Of a DNA stretch of 64,000 bases, positions 34,296-44,608 are shown piece after piece; the stretch's first letter is position 1, and each line of letters begins with the position of its first letter. Under the pieces are notes generated by a model. The model worked only from the letters and a program-made list of their open reading frames with translations. It was not told where the DNA came from and did no database searches. The position numbers were made by a program, and so were the translations under genes. The DNA is from Pezicula radicicola (lineage: Eukaryota > Ascomycota > Leotiomycetes > Helotiales > Dermateaceae): contig PDUO01000028.1 in assembly GCA_003008705.1 (NCBI GenBank), positions 69,214 through 133,213 on the forward strand. The letters are read 5' to 3'.

Positions 34296-37200
34296 GCACA
34301 TGGACAACATACGTAGGGAAATTGAGCTTGCAGCTATGAGAAGCAGATGAGCGTGAAAAAGTGTTTTTCCTAGAGTCAAGATAATCTATGTGAGGGTTGT
34401 TGAGGAGGTCCAATATGTGCATTTTATGGGTTCGGAGCGTATGTCATCCAGGGAGCGTGTATACCAAAACTGACTGCAAAGTTTGTACGAAAATGAAAAT
34501 AGGCGTTTAATCTGCACAAGATAGGCACTGACTGAGCCGTTGTATTTTTCTATGGTAAGATGTAGATGAGACAAAACTGCTGTTAATTCTTCCTAATATT
34601 TGTGTTACCGACTGCTGTCTAGCGTCTGAAACTCACTAAGCAGGTAGAATTCTTCAAGCAGTTGCCACAGGTCCCCTGGTCCTATTAATTGATTATTTTC
34701 TAGTAGTGCAGATGACTTCATACTATGAAGTGGATGGCTCTTATCCTCCCAAAACCGTGCTAAGATAAGGTGTATGTTGCCATAGTAGAATAGATGACTT
34801 ACAAAGTTAACTGTCACAAAGACAAAGTTCAAATGATTACTACATTTGCGATATATTGAGGATTGGTTTGGAGGTAGCAAGTGACAATGTCACCCAGGTC
34901 TATAGATATTCGAAAGGCGTCCGGAATCCATACTGCAGACACTGTAACGCTGTTTATTGAGGTTATCTAAGTGTCCATCTGGAGTGGCTGCTATAAAATG
35001 GTGTAGTAATCAACTCACGGAACTAACTTGCGTAACTAAAGTACCTAACTCGTATCTATGTTTGGATCGTTTAACCTTGTACTTGCACTCAGCTTTAGTA
35101 GTTTACTTAATGTTGGTATTATTGTTATGTTAGACTTGAGGCAGCCATTACAATTGATAGAGTTAACTTGTAAAGTAACGAGAGGTATAGTAGAGAGGTG
35201 TGGTGCAAATAATGTTGTGTTTATGTTTCTATTTTTCCACTAGCGTGTCCTGCCTACATAAATCCTAATAACCAATTTCCATCCATCGCCAAACCGAGAG
35301 CTAGCACCTGTAAGGGTCTCTGACACCCTCTTATATAGTTGCACTCAAATAACTAACTCCAAGAAATTGGGTTGGTTATGTTGCCATGGTTGTAAAAGCA
35401 AGAGCTCTTGAATGAGAGCTTCCTTATAAGAGGTTACTGCCAAATACAAAAAATCAGTCCCCCTGGTTTCTGTTTCTGCAGTTTTGCTGTTTTAGACTCG
35501 TTTTTGCCTTTGGATTGTTTTTTTTTTTGGTTTGGGGATTTTGGTTTGGGGATTTTTTGATTCTCTTTGGTGGTATTAAGGGAGGTTGATCCTTTTGTTA
35601 GGTAAGCGAGGAGGTTGTGGTGAATTTTACTCTGGTAGATTAAGTAGCGTGTTTAAATGTTAGGGTTAAGTTAGATGCACTAAAATCTGTGCTATACTTA
35701 AATTTATCTAGAGTGGATGTATGAACCATGTCTCTTTATGTCTGATAGCACCTCAATGGTTGAAGGGGTAAGTTACCGTGGTTATGTAAAGGAGACGTGA
35801 AGAAGTAATTTAGACTAATTCACTCATTTTAAGGAGGTAGTTACTCTTTAACTCCTTATAGTGTATTATATCTACTAGCTATTCTGAAACAATATTCAAG
35901 TCAACCTTCATAGCATCAATTTCTTAAAAAAAATTATAGCACCCATCAACACTGAACACTGAAAACCACAATAGAAGTTGAAACATATTGTTGTTCATAG
36001 TCACCTTTCTCTTGTAAGTAATACTAATCAGATAATTTCAGTGTCACTTCTAAGATTGTCTAGTATTACTCTAATACCATAACTACAACGCCCTCCCCCG
36101 CTACTCCACCCACTTTCCCCCCAATCCCGTGCATCTTTAATATTATCCCCATTAAAACATCTCTATAGCACAGTCCCCTTCGTGCCCAGCTCCCTGGTTC
36201 ACTACCATTATTCTTGGAATTTACCTTAGCATTTACCTTAACAAGATTCCAATCAGTTTTTGCGTTTATTTTCCCTCTCCCTGATTCACTCTCAAGAAGT
36301 GCGGTCGCAGCCTACCTAATCTAAAATATAATTTAGTAACTCTTGCTACCAAACAAGATAAGCAGTTTGTAGTTGAAACTTCCTGTGTTGCTTACGTTAA
36401 TTCTACAGCGCAGGATTGCTCTAGAGGAGAACTTGATTGTTTGAACTTTGGATTAGATTTTAGGTTTATCCCCATTTCCCTCCCATTTTTATCACTATAG
36501 TAGGTAACTAGGACAGGAAATAAGGTCTATGCGGATAAGTTTATGAATTACTTTAATTTTATGAATAATCTGTTGTAGAATCGTGCTTGGTAGAGTACTC
36601 AATTAAGTGAGTTTAGTTATTTAAGTCGAGTGAATTACCCAAGTCATAAGCACTTCAGCACAGGTCTACTGTAGCCAACCATTTTAGTGACTCTTAATCT
36701 AAGATACTGCTGAAAATTATCCGCTGCTTGGAAAGCGGCATGCGGGAAACCACTGTTGTTAATTGTATGAGAGAAGAAGAAAGTACCTATACCATTATAG
36801 CAACTAAGATTAAGACTAGGTAGTACTTATAGCAAAGTAAGCTTAAATTTAAGTTAATCGAAGAAGCTATCTCAATAGTTGTGAGGCACTACCAAGGGCA
36901 ATAATAGCGAGGAAATGGTTATTGATGATTTTACCCATATTGAGATTTAGAAAGAAATGAAAGAGCAGAACTGAGCATCAACTAAACAAGTTTACGGCAA
37001 ACTAATCAACGTGCTAGTTTAATAAATTTCGATTCGTACATTCAAGACTGTTGCGATGTAGCTTCTAGAAGCTCATGCATTACTGTAGGTGAAATTGTCA
37101 AGGCTGATTTTGATCTACTCAATGATCCTTCATGATATCTTGATATTGTTACTCAACTTACACTATATTCCACAGCTACGTATTTGGATTTGGAACCCGA

Positions 37201-37418
37201 TGGTCTTTTCTTTGCTCGGTTTTCATGACCAGTCCTTCGTAAGCGAAAGAGGATCGAAGGGCCCTTATACTCAAGGAGTTTTTGCTGGAACCTTGGCACA
37301 AGGTTCCAGCAGAATATGCATGGCCGCATAGGATCTGATCTGTGGAATTGAGAACGTAGTGTAGTGTCCTATTTTGGGATTTTAAATGATGTCTCTGCGG
37401 CTGGAATTGCCATCACAA
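34296..37418. other. AT-rich gene-poor block, 3.1 kb
   Basis: The longest gene-free interval. AT-rich throughout, with a poly-T tract and a duplicated tttggggattttggtttggg element at about 35519-35560, and a C-rich patch near 36090-36130. Several short open frames but none recognised. It has the look of decayed transposon or repeat sequence, though I cannot name a family. Confidence 0.45.
35519..35560. repeat. Poly-T tract with duplicated T/G-rich element
   Basis: A run of about ten T followed by two copies of ggtttggggatttt. Simple low-complexity repeat in the AT-rich gap. Confidence 0.7.
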
Positions 37419-38624
37419 TTATGGTTGTTCTCCCCTCTTTTTGGCTTCCTCCGCGGCTTTCTTTCTGGCAAGATATCTCTCCTTTGCACTCATGATGTCG
37501 CCTTCGGTCTTGGTACTCTTGCTCGCTCTTTCGACCTTCTGTCGCTCTTCCTCCTCCTCGTCTCGTGCTCGCTTTGTGGCTTGTTCTAGTTGAGCCTCCA
37601 TCATCCTTGACTGCCTTTCTCGCATAGCTTGCTTCCCTCCCCCAACACCAACAAAGCCCGATCCTCTACTGCGATCGGTCATTGAAGCTCCACCTCGTGC
37701 TACACTCAAAGTAGAAGCACTCTTCGGTTTAGGCACGATATTCAGACCTCCTTTCAGTAGCTGTCGCTTGTCCACTACTTGGCCCTCGTCGTTGACAGCG
37801 ATTGCTCCAGCCTTCTTCTCATTAATCTCCCTAGCTATTTCAGCCTCCGTCTTGATTTTTTCTTCTTCTTCTATCTCTTCCTTAGGTCCATTCTTGATAG
37901 TCTCTTCAGCAGCTTTTACCACTTCAGCATGTTTCTGCTCTCCTCGTTCAAGCATATTCTTATAAAAATTCGTCATTCCAGCGCCTTTGTTTTTCTTCTC
38001 TTCTTCAGCTTCCCTAATTCGCTCTTCTTCCTCCAATCTTCGATTTTCCTCCTGCTGTTTCTTGTACGCCGAAGTGACAAATTTCTCTTTATCCGCATAT
38101 TCCTCGCCTTCAGCCTCTCGTTCCCGAGCTAATTTCTTCTCCTCTGCAATTGTGGCATCACGTTTCCGTACTGCTGCCGCTGCCAGGAGATTGGTCATGT
38201 ATTTAGGTTTGCGCTCTTTGTCTTCCTGTGTGGCCTTTTTCTGAGGTTTGAGCGAATCGTAGACGGCATCGTAATCATAGATATTCGCATCTAGCTCCTC
38301 TGCTGTGTCGGCGTGCTTCTTGGACGTAAATGTTGCAGAAAGGTCGCCATACATACTAATCGGTGCCTTCTTTGTGACACTAGGTTTTGGCTTACCGTCG
38401 AGAGACGGCTTCTTGGATGCGTTTCCAGGCGCCTTTGAAGTAGGGGATGGCTTCGAAATACCACCTATTTCGCCAATCTCTTCGACGCCAACTTCTTGTG
38501 CGTTCGCATCCCCGTCTGAATCATCGTCCTCGTCGAAGATGGGCTTCCGCTTGCCAGGGGGAGGTCTAGTGCCTAATGGCTTTTTGGTGATATTGAGTCC
38601 GTAAGACAGGTTTTTACCTGACAT
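37419..38624 (-). CDS. Nuclear speckle splicing regulator NSRP1-like (CCDC55/DUF2040)
   Basis: Intronless frame of 401 residues from the ATG at 38624. The N-terminus MSGKNLSYGLNITKK and the acidic DEDDDSDGDAN segment lead to the DUF2040 domain at about residues 110-235, with LDANIYDYDAVYDSLK, KYMTNLLAAAAVRKRD, KFVTSAYKKQQEENRRLE and GMTNFYKNMLERGE, all family landmarks. The C-terminal third is a highly charged coiled coil. NSRP1 in animals acts in alternative splicing in nuclear speckles; yeast lacks it. It shares a 315 bp divergent promoter with an NFKBIL1-like gene, also linked to splicing in animals. Confidence 0.93.
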   Translation of the reverse strand: MSGKNLSYGLNITKKPLGTRPPPGKRKPIFDEDDDSDGDANAQEVGVEEIGEIGGISKPSPTSKAPGNASKKPSLDGKPKPSVTKKAPISMYGDLSATFTSKKHADTAEELDANIYDYDAVYDSLKPQKKATQEDKERKPKYMTNLLAAAAVRKRDATIAEEKKLAREREAEGEEYADKEKFVTSAYKKQQEENRRLEEEERIREAEEEKKNKGAGMTNFYKNMLERGEQKHAEVVKAAEETIKNGPKEEIEEEEKIKTEAEIAREINEKKAGAIAVNDEGQVVDKRQLLKGGLNIVPKPKSASTLSVARGGASMTDRSRGSGFVGVGGGKQAMRERQSRMMEAQLEQATKRARDEEEEERQKVERASKSTKTEGDIMSAKERYLARKKAAEEAKKRGEQP

Positions 38625-38939
38625 GTTGACTCAAGTGGGGAATGAAGTCGAATAAAGCCTTGGTCTGTCATGCGCAATGCTGCTTGGGGATAACTTTAAG
38701 GTTTAGACTGAATGCGCGCTAGTGGATAAGGAATTTCTTATCGACTTTGAGATTGCCGCCCGCTCAGGTCCTCCCCACAACAAGAACAAAATCCCCGTCG
38801 CAACGAAAACACAACATAACCCAGCCTAACCCCACCAACCAACAACCACAGAAAACTCCCTATTTCAATCAATACAGGGTACTCCACCACTAACGACAAA
38901 CTCCATGATTGCAGATTCCCGTGGACGGTGACACTCGAT
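38625..38939. promoter_or_regulatory. Divergent promoter of NSRP1-like and NFKBIL1-like genes
   Basis: 315 bp separate the two start codons. A/C-rich on the plus strand. Confidence 0.65.
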
Positions 38940-39938
38940 ATGGACAGCGGTCGAGGAGACGGGGCTGTCGAGGAGGGGAGGCAACACAACAATGGGAATG
39001 AGTATGAGACGTCTAGGAGATCCAGGTTCCGATTCAAATCAGCGAAAAGGACCGCATACCATCGCCAAAACTCCGAGTTGCGTGATGCGCCCGATGCGTC
39101 TCGCGATAATGAAAGGGGGCACCGTCATCACCACCGATCCAAGAGGCGCAAACAATCTCCAGTCACCCAGCCGCCAGATGATCCCTCTCTCTACGATGAC
39201 ACGTACTTACCGAACACTTCCTCGAAAGAATATATAGATCCAGATGTTGCTTTTCGAGAGAGCCTCTTCGATGCCATGGCGGATGATGAAGGCGCACAGT
39301 TCTGGGAGGGCGTCTATGGCCAGCCAGTCCATACGTATCCAAATGTCAAAGAAGGCCCAAATGGAGAATTAGAGCGCATGACCGATGAAGAATATACTGC
39401 GCATATCAGGGCCAAGATGTATGAGAAGACACATCAGCATCTGATCGAGGAAAAGGCTAGGCGGGATGCCGCTAAAAAGGAACGGGAGAGGCTAGCAAAG
39501 GAAAGCATGAAAGAGGCCCAAGAAGCAGAAAAATTTAGAAGAAAGGTAGAGGAGAGTTTGAAGCGGGGCCAAGAACGAAAGAGCAAAAAGGCTTGGGCGG
39601 AGAAATGGGAAAACTACACCAAGAAATGGGAGGAACTTGGGAAGAGTGGCTCGAAAGTGCACATTGCTTCCATACCATGGCCCGTTGAGAGTGGGTATCG
39701 CAAAGATATCAAGTCGGAACAGATTGAACGCTTCTTCCTTCATGCACCAAGTTCTGGGCAGCTTACGGAGACTCAACTTGGAAAGGTCCTCAAGATAGAA
39801 CGAGTACGCTGGCATCCCGACAAGATCCAACAGAAATTGGGTGGCCAAGATGTAGATGAGACGGTGATGCAGGCTGTCACCGAGGTATTCCAGATTATAG
39901 ACCGAATGTGGTCGGATCTGCGTGATAGGAAGACTTGA
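38940..39938 (+). CDS. NF-kappa-B inhibitor-like protein 1 (NFKBIL1) homologue
   Basis: Intronless, 332 residues from the ATG at 38940 (a GTG in frame 12 nt upstream was not used). The N-terminus is basic and Arg/His-rich (GHRHHHRSKRRK), the middle is a Glu/Lys/Arg coiled coil, about residues 150-225, and the C-terminal domain is the family hallmark: IERVRWHPDKIQQKLGG with the J-domain-like HPD, then TEVFQIIDRMWSDLRDRK. Animal NFKBIL1 carries the same core with ankyrin repeats, absent here, and has been tied to mRNA processing as well as NF-kB signalling, which fungi lack. The neighbour is therefore suggestive. Confidence 0.88.
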   Translation: MDSGRGDGAVEEGRQHNNGNEYETSRRSRFRFKSAKRTAYHRQNSELRDAPDASRDNERGHRHHHRSKRRKQSPVTQPPDDPSLYDDTYLPNTSSKEYIDPDVAFRESLFDAMADDEGAQFWEGVYGQPVHTYPNVKEGPNGELERMTDEEYTAHIRAKMYEKTHQHLIEEKARRDAAKKERERLAKESMKEAQEAEKFRRKVEESLKRGQERKSKKAWAEKWENYTKKWEELGKSGSKVHIASIPWPVESGYRKDIKSEQIERFFLHAPSSGQLTETQLGKVLKIERVRWHPDKIQQKLGGQDVDETVMQAVTEVFQIIDRMWSDLRDRKT

Positions 39939-40997
39939 TTATCTCGAGGGGAAAATAATGAACTTTTGGGTCATCATTTTAGCGACGGCGTTCAGGTTGG
40001 GGCCGGGGTGTCCGGGAATATATTAACCAATGAACATTATTTTTGGAGCAAAGGCTTAGATTTATAGCGAGGGAACACCCCGCTAAACCGATCAGCTCAA
40101 GTATCTACACAGATAGCTAATAAGTTATAGAGTAGATTTGTATGTGGTGGAAGGAAGCATCTTATGCTGCAATCAAAAAGAGATCAAGCCACTATTTATC
40201 CAAGATTCCAAGCTTGCATCTTATCGGCGCGGAAGCTACAGTACAATCAAACTTCATGTGATCCAACAGCCTTTGTCTAAAAGCGTGTGAGGCAGGCTGA
40301 GCCAAGCCGCTGGGAAAAGAAACCATAAGGCATTATCTAACAGCTGACTGGCGATTTCCATTTCTCCCAGATAATCCAACCAAACATCACGTTTCAAAAC
40401 GTTTAATATTCCTTCAAAAGTGTATTTATTGTCCGGGTTGTGTCAACATTCATCGTCAATAAAGCACCTTGTCGTCGCAAGTCTTGGGGACGCGGCTACT
40501 CCGTAAACCCCACCATCGCTCACCATCTCGCTCCCGTGCCACCACCACAATCCTCTCCTGCCACCCCTCTCTCCTCGGTTGGTGACAATTGGGTCTCCTC
40601 ATCTTATCAATTGATTCTCTGTCATTCCTACTTATATATTGCTCTGCTTCAGCTTCATGGACCAGCCTTAAGCCCGTCGCTCCAACCCAAATTCTCCTCC
40701 ACCTTCCGCCCAGCCTTCTTTGCGACAGATACCGTACTGTAGCTTGCGCTGACTGTAGCAACCCGCACATTCCTCACTCCCGGAGCTGCGTCTGCAGAAT
40801 CGCCGCAGCCAGCATATCGAGACATTCCTGAAAACCTTCGTTCAATCCATTCCTGTCATAGCTTCGCGACTAGTCCAACTTGCGCTTTTGTTTTCAGCAC
40901 AGTGTCAACCCCGACCATTTAACACGGCCTGACATCGGGTTTTGCTGCTGAGTCGACATCCCAGCTCGACATTGACAACACCTTGCCATTGCTTCAT
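39939..40997. promoter_or_regulatory. Upstream region and leader of the PKA gene
   Basis: 1.06 kb before the kinase start. The last 500 bp are C/T-rich, a likely long 5' leader. A five-codon frame ATG GAC CAG CCT TAA at 40657-40671 is the last ATG before the start codon, leaving 326 ATG-free bases. One TACTCCGTA at 40497-40505. Confidence 0.5.
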
Positions 40998-42633
40998 ATG
41001 CCGACACTCGGATTTCTCAAGAAGAAACGGACGAAGGAGTCGCCGGGGCAGAAAGACCTGGCCTCCCCAACTTCATCTTCTAGCCAGACAACAAGTCCCA
41101 TAACACCAACTTCCTCTAGAGGTTTCGATAATCCCTTAGCTGCGTCTGTATCAACTCAATCTACCACTTCTCAAAACCCACCCCAGCCCGCAGACACATC
41201 GGTCGAAGAACCCGCATCTGCGGGCGACCAGACACCAATGCCACAAGGAGGATCGCAAGAAAGAGGATTTGGGCTGGCTTCTCCGCACACTGTAGGGGCT
41301 CAAGTCCATGGTCAACAGAATCTCCCTAGTATCAACAACCTCATCAATCCCCCGCAGGTTGACGGTGCTTCTCAGTCCTATTCCTCACAGCAAATGAATT
41401 CCAATGATGGGTCTGCCGCTTCGAATGGCGGACACGCCGTCTCGAATTCCCACCCGGCACAGGAGATTCTACAACAGATTCCGCAGTACCATCCAGAACC
41501 CCAAGCGGTAAGACAGACCAAAGGAAAATACTCTCTAGGGGATTTTGATATACAACGTACGCTGGGAACTGGAAGTTTTGGTCGTGTACACCTCGTTCAA
41601 TCGAAGCATAATCAGCGATACTACGCAGTCAAGGTCCTGAAAAAGGCTCAGGTGGTCAAGATGAAGCAGGTGGAACATACCAATGACGAACGAAGAATGC
41701 TACAGGAAGTCAAGCATCCGTTCCTTATCACCCTTTGGGGAACGTTCCAAGATTGCAAGAATCTATACATGGTAATGGACTTTGTGGAAGGAGGGGAACT
41801 ATTTTCGCTTTTGCGGAAGTCACAGGTACTACCCCATCCCTTGTTATGTATACTTGGATCTTGTTAAGCAACCTTTAGCGATTTCCCAATCCAGTCGCCA
41901 AATTTTATGCTGCTGAGGTCACACTCGCACTTGAGTATTTGCACTCTAAGGAAATCATATACCGAGATTTGAAACCTGAGAATTTGCTTCTGGATCGCCA
42001 TGGACATCTCAAGATCACCGACTTCGGTTTTGCAAAGAAAGTCCCAGATATTACGTGGACTTTGTGCGGAACGCCAGATTATTTGGCCCCCGAAGTTGTC
42101 TCCAGCAAAGGTTACAACAAGTCTGTTGACTGGTGAATAGAACCCATAAATGACAACGAATTAAGATCTAACGCTTTACACAGGTGGTCTTTAGGGATCT
42201 TAATTTTCGAAATGCTTTGCGGTTTTACCCCGTTCTGGGATGGTGGTTCTCCAATGAAGATTTACGAAAATATCCTCAAAGGTCGTGTAAAATACCCGCC
42301 ATACGTTCATCCAGATGCAGTAGATCTGCTCACACGGCTCATTACCGCCGACTTGACGAAACGGCTGGGCAACCTTGTTGGAGGTTCAGAGGACGTTAAA
42401 AATCATCAGTGGTTTGCCGAGGTGACTTGGGAAAGGTTAGCGAAGAAGGATATTGATGCGCCTTACGTCCCGCCAGTCAAGGCCGGAGTTGGTGATGCTA
42501 GTCAGTTCGACAAGTATCCAGAGGAGACGGAGCAGTACGGACAGACTGGCAAGGATGAGTATGTATCCTTCAGATCTCTCCTCGAAACTTGTTAACATGT
42601 TGCAGATACCTAGCCCTCTTCCGCGATTTCTAA
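40998..42633 (+). CDS. cAMP-dependent protein kinase catalytic subunit
   Basis: Four exons (40998-41825, 41879-42132, 42184-42558, 42606-42633) encode 494 residues. The first 180 are Ser/Gln/Pro-rich, typical of filamentous-fungal PKA. The kinase domain starts [19 protein letters not shown] with the ATP loop, then AVKVLKK with the Lys, [10 protein letters not shown] with the catalytic Asp, TDFGFAKK, and the activation loop [15 protein letters not shown] with the phosphorylatable Thr. The C-terminal tail ends in FRDF, the hydrophobic motif that docks onto the N-lobe of the kinase; the last exon, 28 nt, encodes it. The enzyme acts on nutrient signalling, growth and development. An upstream in-frame TTG at 40983 is not a start. 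Confidence 0.95.
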
Positions 42634-43107
42634 ACGCATTGTAAAATCCTTGTTGGCTGGATAAACAAGCCATAGTCTTGTAGTCCAACACATGTAGCCA
42701 CGAAAACGACTTCCTATAGTCTGTCTCTTTATCTTACTGCTCGATGGGTTGGCGGCGAAAATGGGGTTTATGGAATGGAAGGGGGGTGGTTAATATGGAA
42801 GGGCAATGGAATCGGACTTCGCACGCCTAACTGGATATCGTTTGCTGATGGTGTTTGGACAAAGCCAGTTCCGAGTTGCATACGTGAAGTGGAGTAACAG
42901 GTCCTTTGGATTGAGAGTAGGACTGCATTATCCTAGAGCTATAAATGAAGCTGCTCAAACTCCTTTTTCAGGGACTATCATCGCAACTACAGATTAGATC
43001 CTTCTGAGGCTAACTCATACTTCCGAAGTGAAGGAATGAAAATATAATATAAGTATCAATTCAAAGGGTATCATTTCTAAACAATTACCAATCTCGAGAA
43101 AATCTTT
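42634..43107. other. Intergenic region between convergent genes
   Basis: 3' regions of the kinase and PRCC-like genes. I see nothing in it. Confidence 0.5.
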
Positions 43108-44331
43108 CTACCAACCATAGCGGCTGCTCGCTTCAGCCCGATTGCTCTTTCCCTTGTTAAAGCTCTCCTCCAAGGCGTCCTTCTGACTCTGGGCCGCATT
43201 GACAAGCTGCTTCAAGCTATGCTTACCCGGCGCAATAGACCTGACTGGATTGTGCACCACGGTCTCTCCCGCAGCCCTCAACTCTTCGTTATGCAGATAT
43301 TCCTTGTCTGTATTGAAGTTTATGACATTTGTAGCCGAGAAAGCCTGACCACCTTTGCCTCCTTTTTGGCGCCCGAAGAGTTGACGCCGCTCGGCAGCGC
43401 TGAGGTTTAAGTCGCCCGCTATGTCAGAAAGAGATTGCGATACTGGAGGCGTGGGGACGAAAGGGGGTGGGGCGCTATAGTGGGTTGTTGTTGGTGTATA
43501 CTCTTCATAGGTAGCTTCATGGAAACTAGGTGAAGCGTCTTCGTCTTCGTCTACTTCTTGTGGTGTTGACGTGTCATACAGAATAGGTTGATAATCGCCC
43601 TTCGTTACAGGCGTTGATGTTGCGCACTCGGCTCCTAATGAAAATAAGGATACTTTTGGTCGCGGTGCTTTCTTAGCTTCTGGTTGTGGTGTGTTGGGTC
43701 CAGGGCTTTCGATGGAATCTGGTCGTTGGACGGAGACTAAAGGGGATCCGACTGCAGGCTTCTTCTTCCTCGTTGGTTTTCTCGAGACAGATAATGGTTT
43801 GAACATTAATGGCTTGCCAACCAATTTAACCTCGTCTGCCGGCTTCGGACTCTCACTATTTGTCGCTGCCTTTGGAGTTGGTAAATTGAGTCCTGTTCCG
43901 CCTGTCCCACTCGTAGAAGTCTCTTCCTTCTCGTCCACTACTTCATAATCCCTCTCGGGTTCTGCCTCCCTACTAAATCCAGGCGCAGCTCCAGTCTTTA
44001 GATTGACACCAGCTCCTAAACCTCTCTTCGCCCCATTGCCACCTCCCAAAGCCACAGCACTACCGGCAACTCCAGTCCGTTTAGGCGCAGGGAGAAATGA
44101 ATTGAAGCCCCCAAAACTACCCCCTCCTAACTTCGCGCGTTTCGCGGGTGGTTCATCGTCTTTGCTTGCTGAGGAGACTTGAGGGAGCGAGACTCGAATT
44201 TTGCCTGGGTTGGAGCGATCGACTACTTTTTGGAAGCCGGTCTTTGACACGGGTGGTGTAGGCGCGGGTTTTGGCGCGATGACCTCTTCATTATCTGAAG
44301 CATCAGAATCTGAATAGTCGACGAGTCCCAT
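43108..44331 (-). CDS. PRCC-like protein (mitotic checkpoint regulator family)
   Basis: Intronless, 407 residues from the ATG at 44331. The start MGLVDYSDSDASDNEE is the usual PRCC beginning, and the C-terminal 150 residues carry the conserved part: SLSDIAGDLNLSAAERRQLF, NVINFNTDKEYLHNEELRA, PGKHSLKQLVNAAQSQKDAL and SSRYGW at the end. The middle is Pro/Ser/Lys-rich and disordered, with a nuclear-type basic stretch SRKPTRKKKPA. Human PRCC is a nuclear protein found with splicing factors and MAD2L2. In fungi its role is untested. It shares a 277 bp divergent promoter with the SIN1 gene. Confidence 0.88.
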   Translation of the reverse strand: MGLVDYSDSDASDNEEVIAPKPAPTPPVSKTGFQKVVDRSNPGKIRVSLPQVSSASKDDEPPAKRAKLGGGSFGGFNSFLPAPKRTGVAGSAVALGGGNGAKRGLGAGVNLKTGAAPGFSREAEPERDYEVVDEKEETSTSGTGGTGLNLPTPKAATNSESPKPADEVKLVGKPLMFKPLSVSRKPTRKKKPAVGSPLVSVQRPDSIESPGPNTPQPEAKKAPRPKVSLFSLGAECATSTPVTKGDYQPILYDTSTPQEVDEDEDASPSFHEATYEEYTPTTTHYSAPPPFVPTPPVSQSLSDIAGDLNLSAAERRQLFGRQKGGKGGQAFSATNVINFNTDKEYLHNEELRAAGETVVHNPVRSIAPGKHSLKQLVNAAQSQKDALEESFNKGKSNRAEASSRYGW

Positions 44332-44608
44332 CTTGTTGTATTTGGTGTGAGGTTGTTCTGATGCTAAAGATGCGTCTCAAAAGCTAGGATAGAGTTGGAC
44401 TAGCGAGTACTAGCGTGGCACTGAAAGTGTGGGGGTACAAGGCTGAAGTTGGTGAAGCAATCTCAAGTATACTTTATCACTCACCTTGTATCTCTTGAGC
44501 TTTCATTTCATCTACTTCTCTATGTGATCACGTCTTATTCTTTCATTAATTCCTTGCCACTTTTGATCTCTCAGCTGGCTGAATTGGACCATTGAAAGAT
44601 AACGCGTC
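44332..44608. promoter_or_regulatory. Divergent promoter of PRCC-like and SIN1 genes
   Basis: 277 bp between the two start codons. No TATA box of note. Confidence 0.6.
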
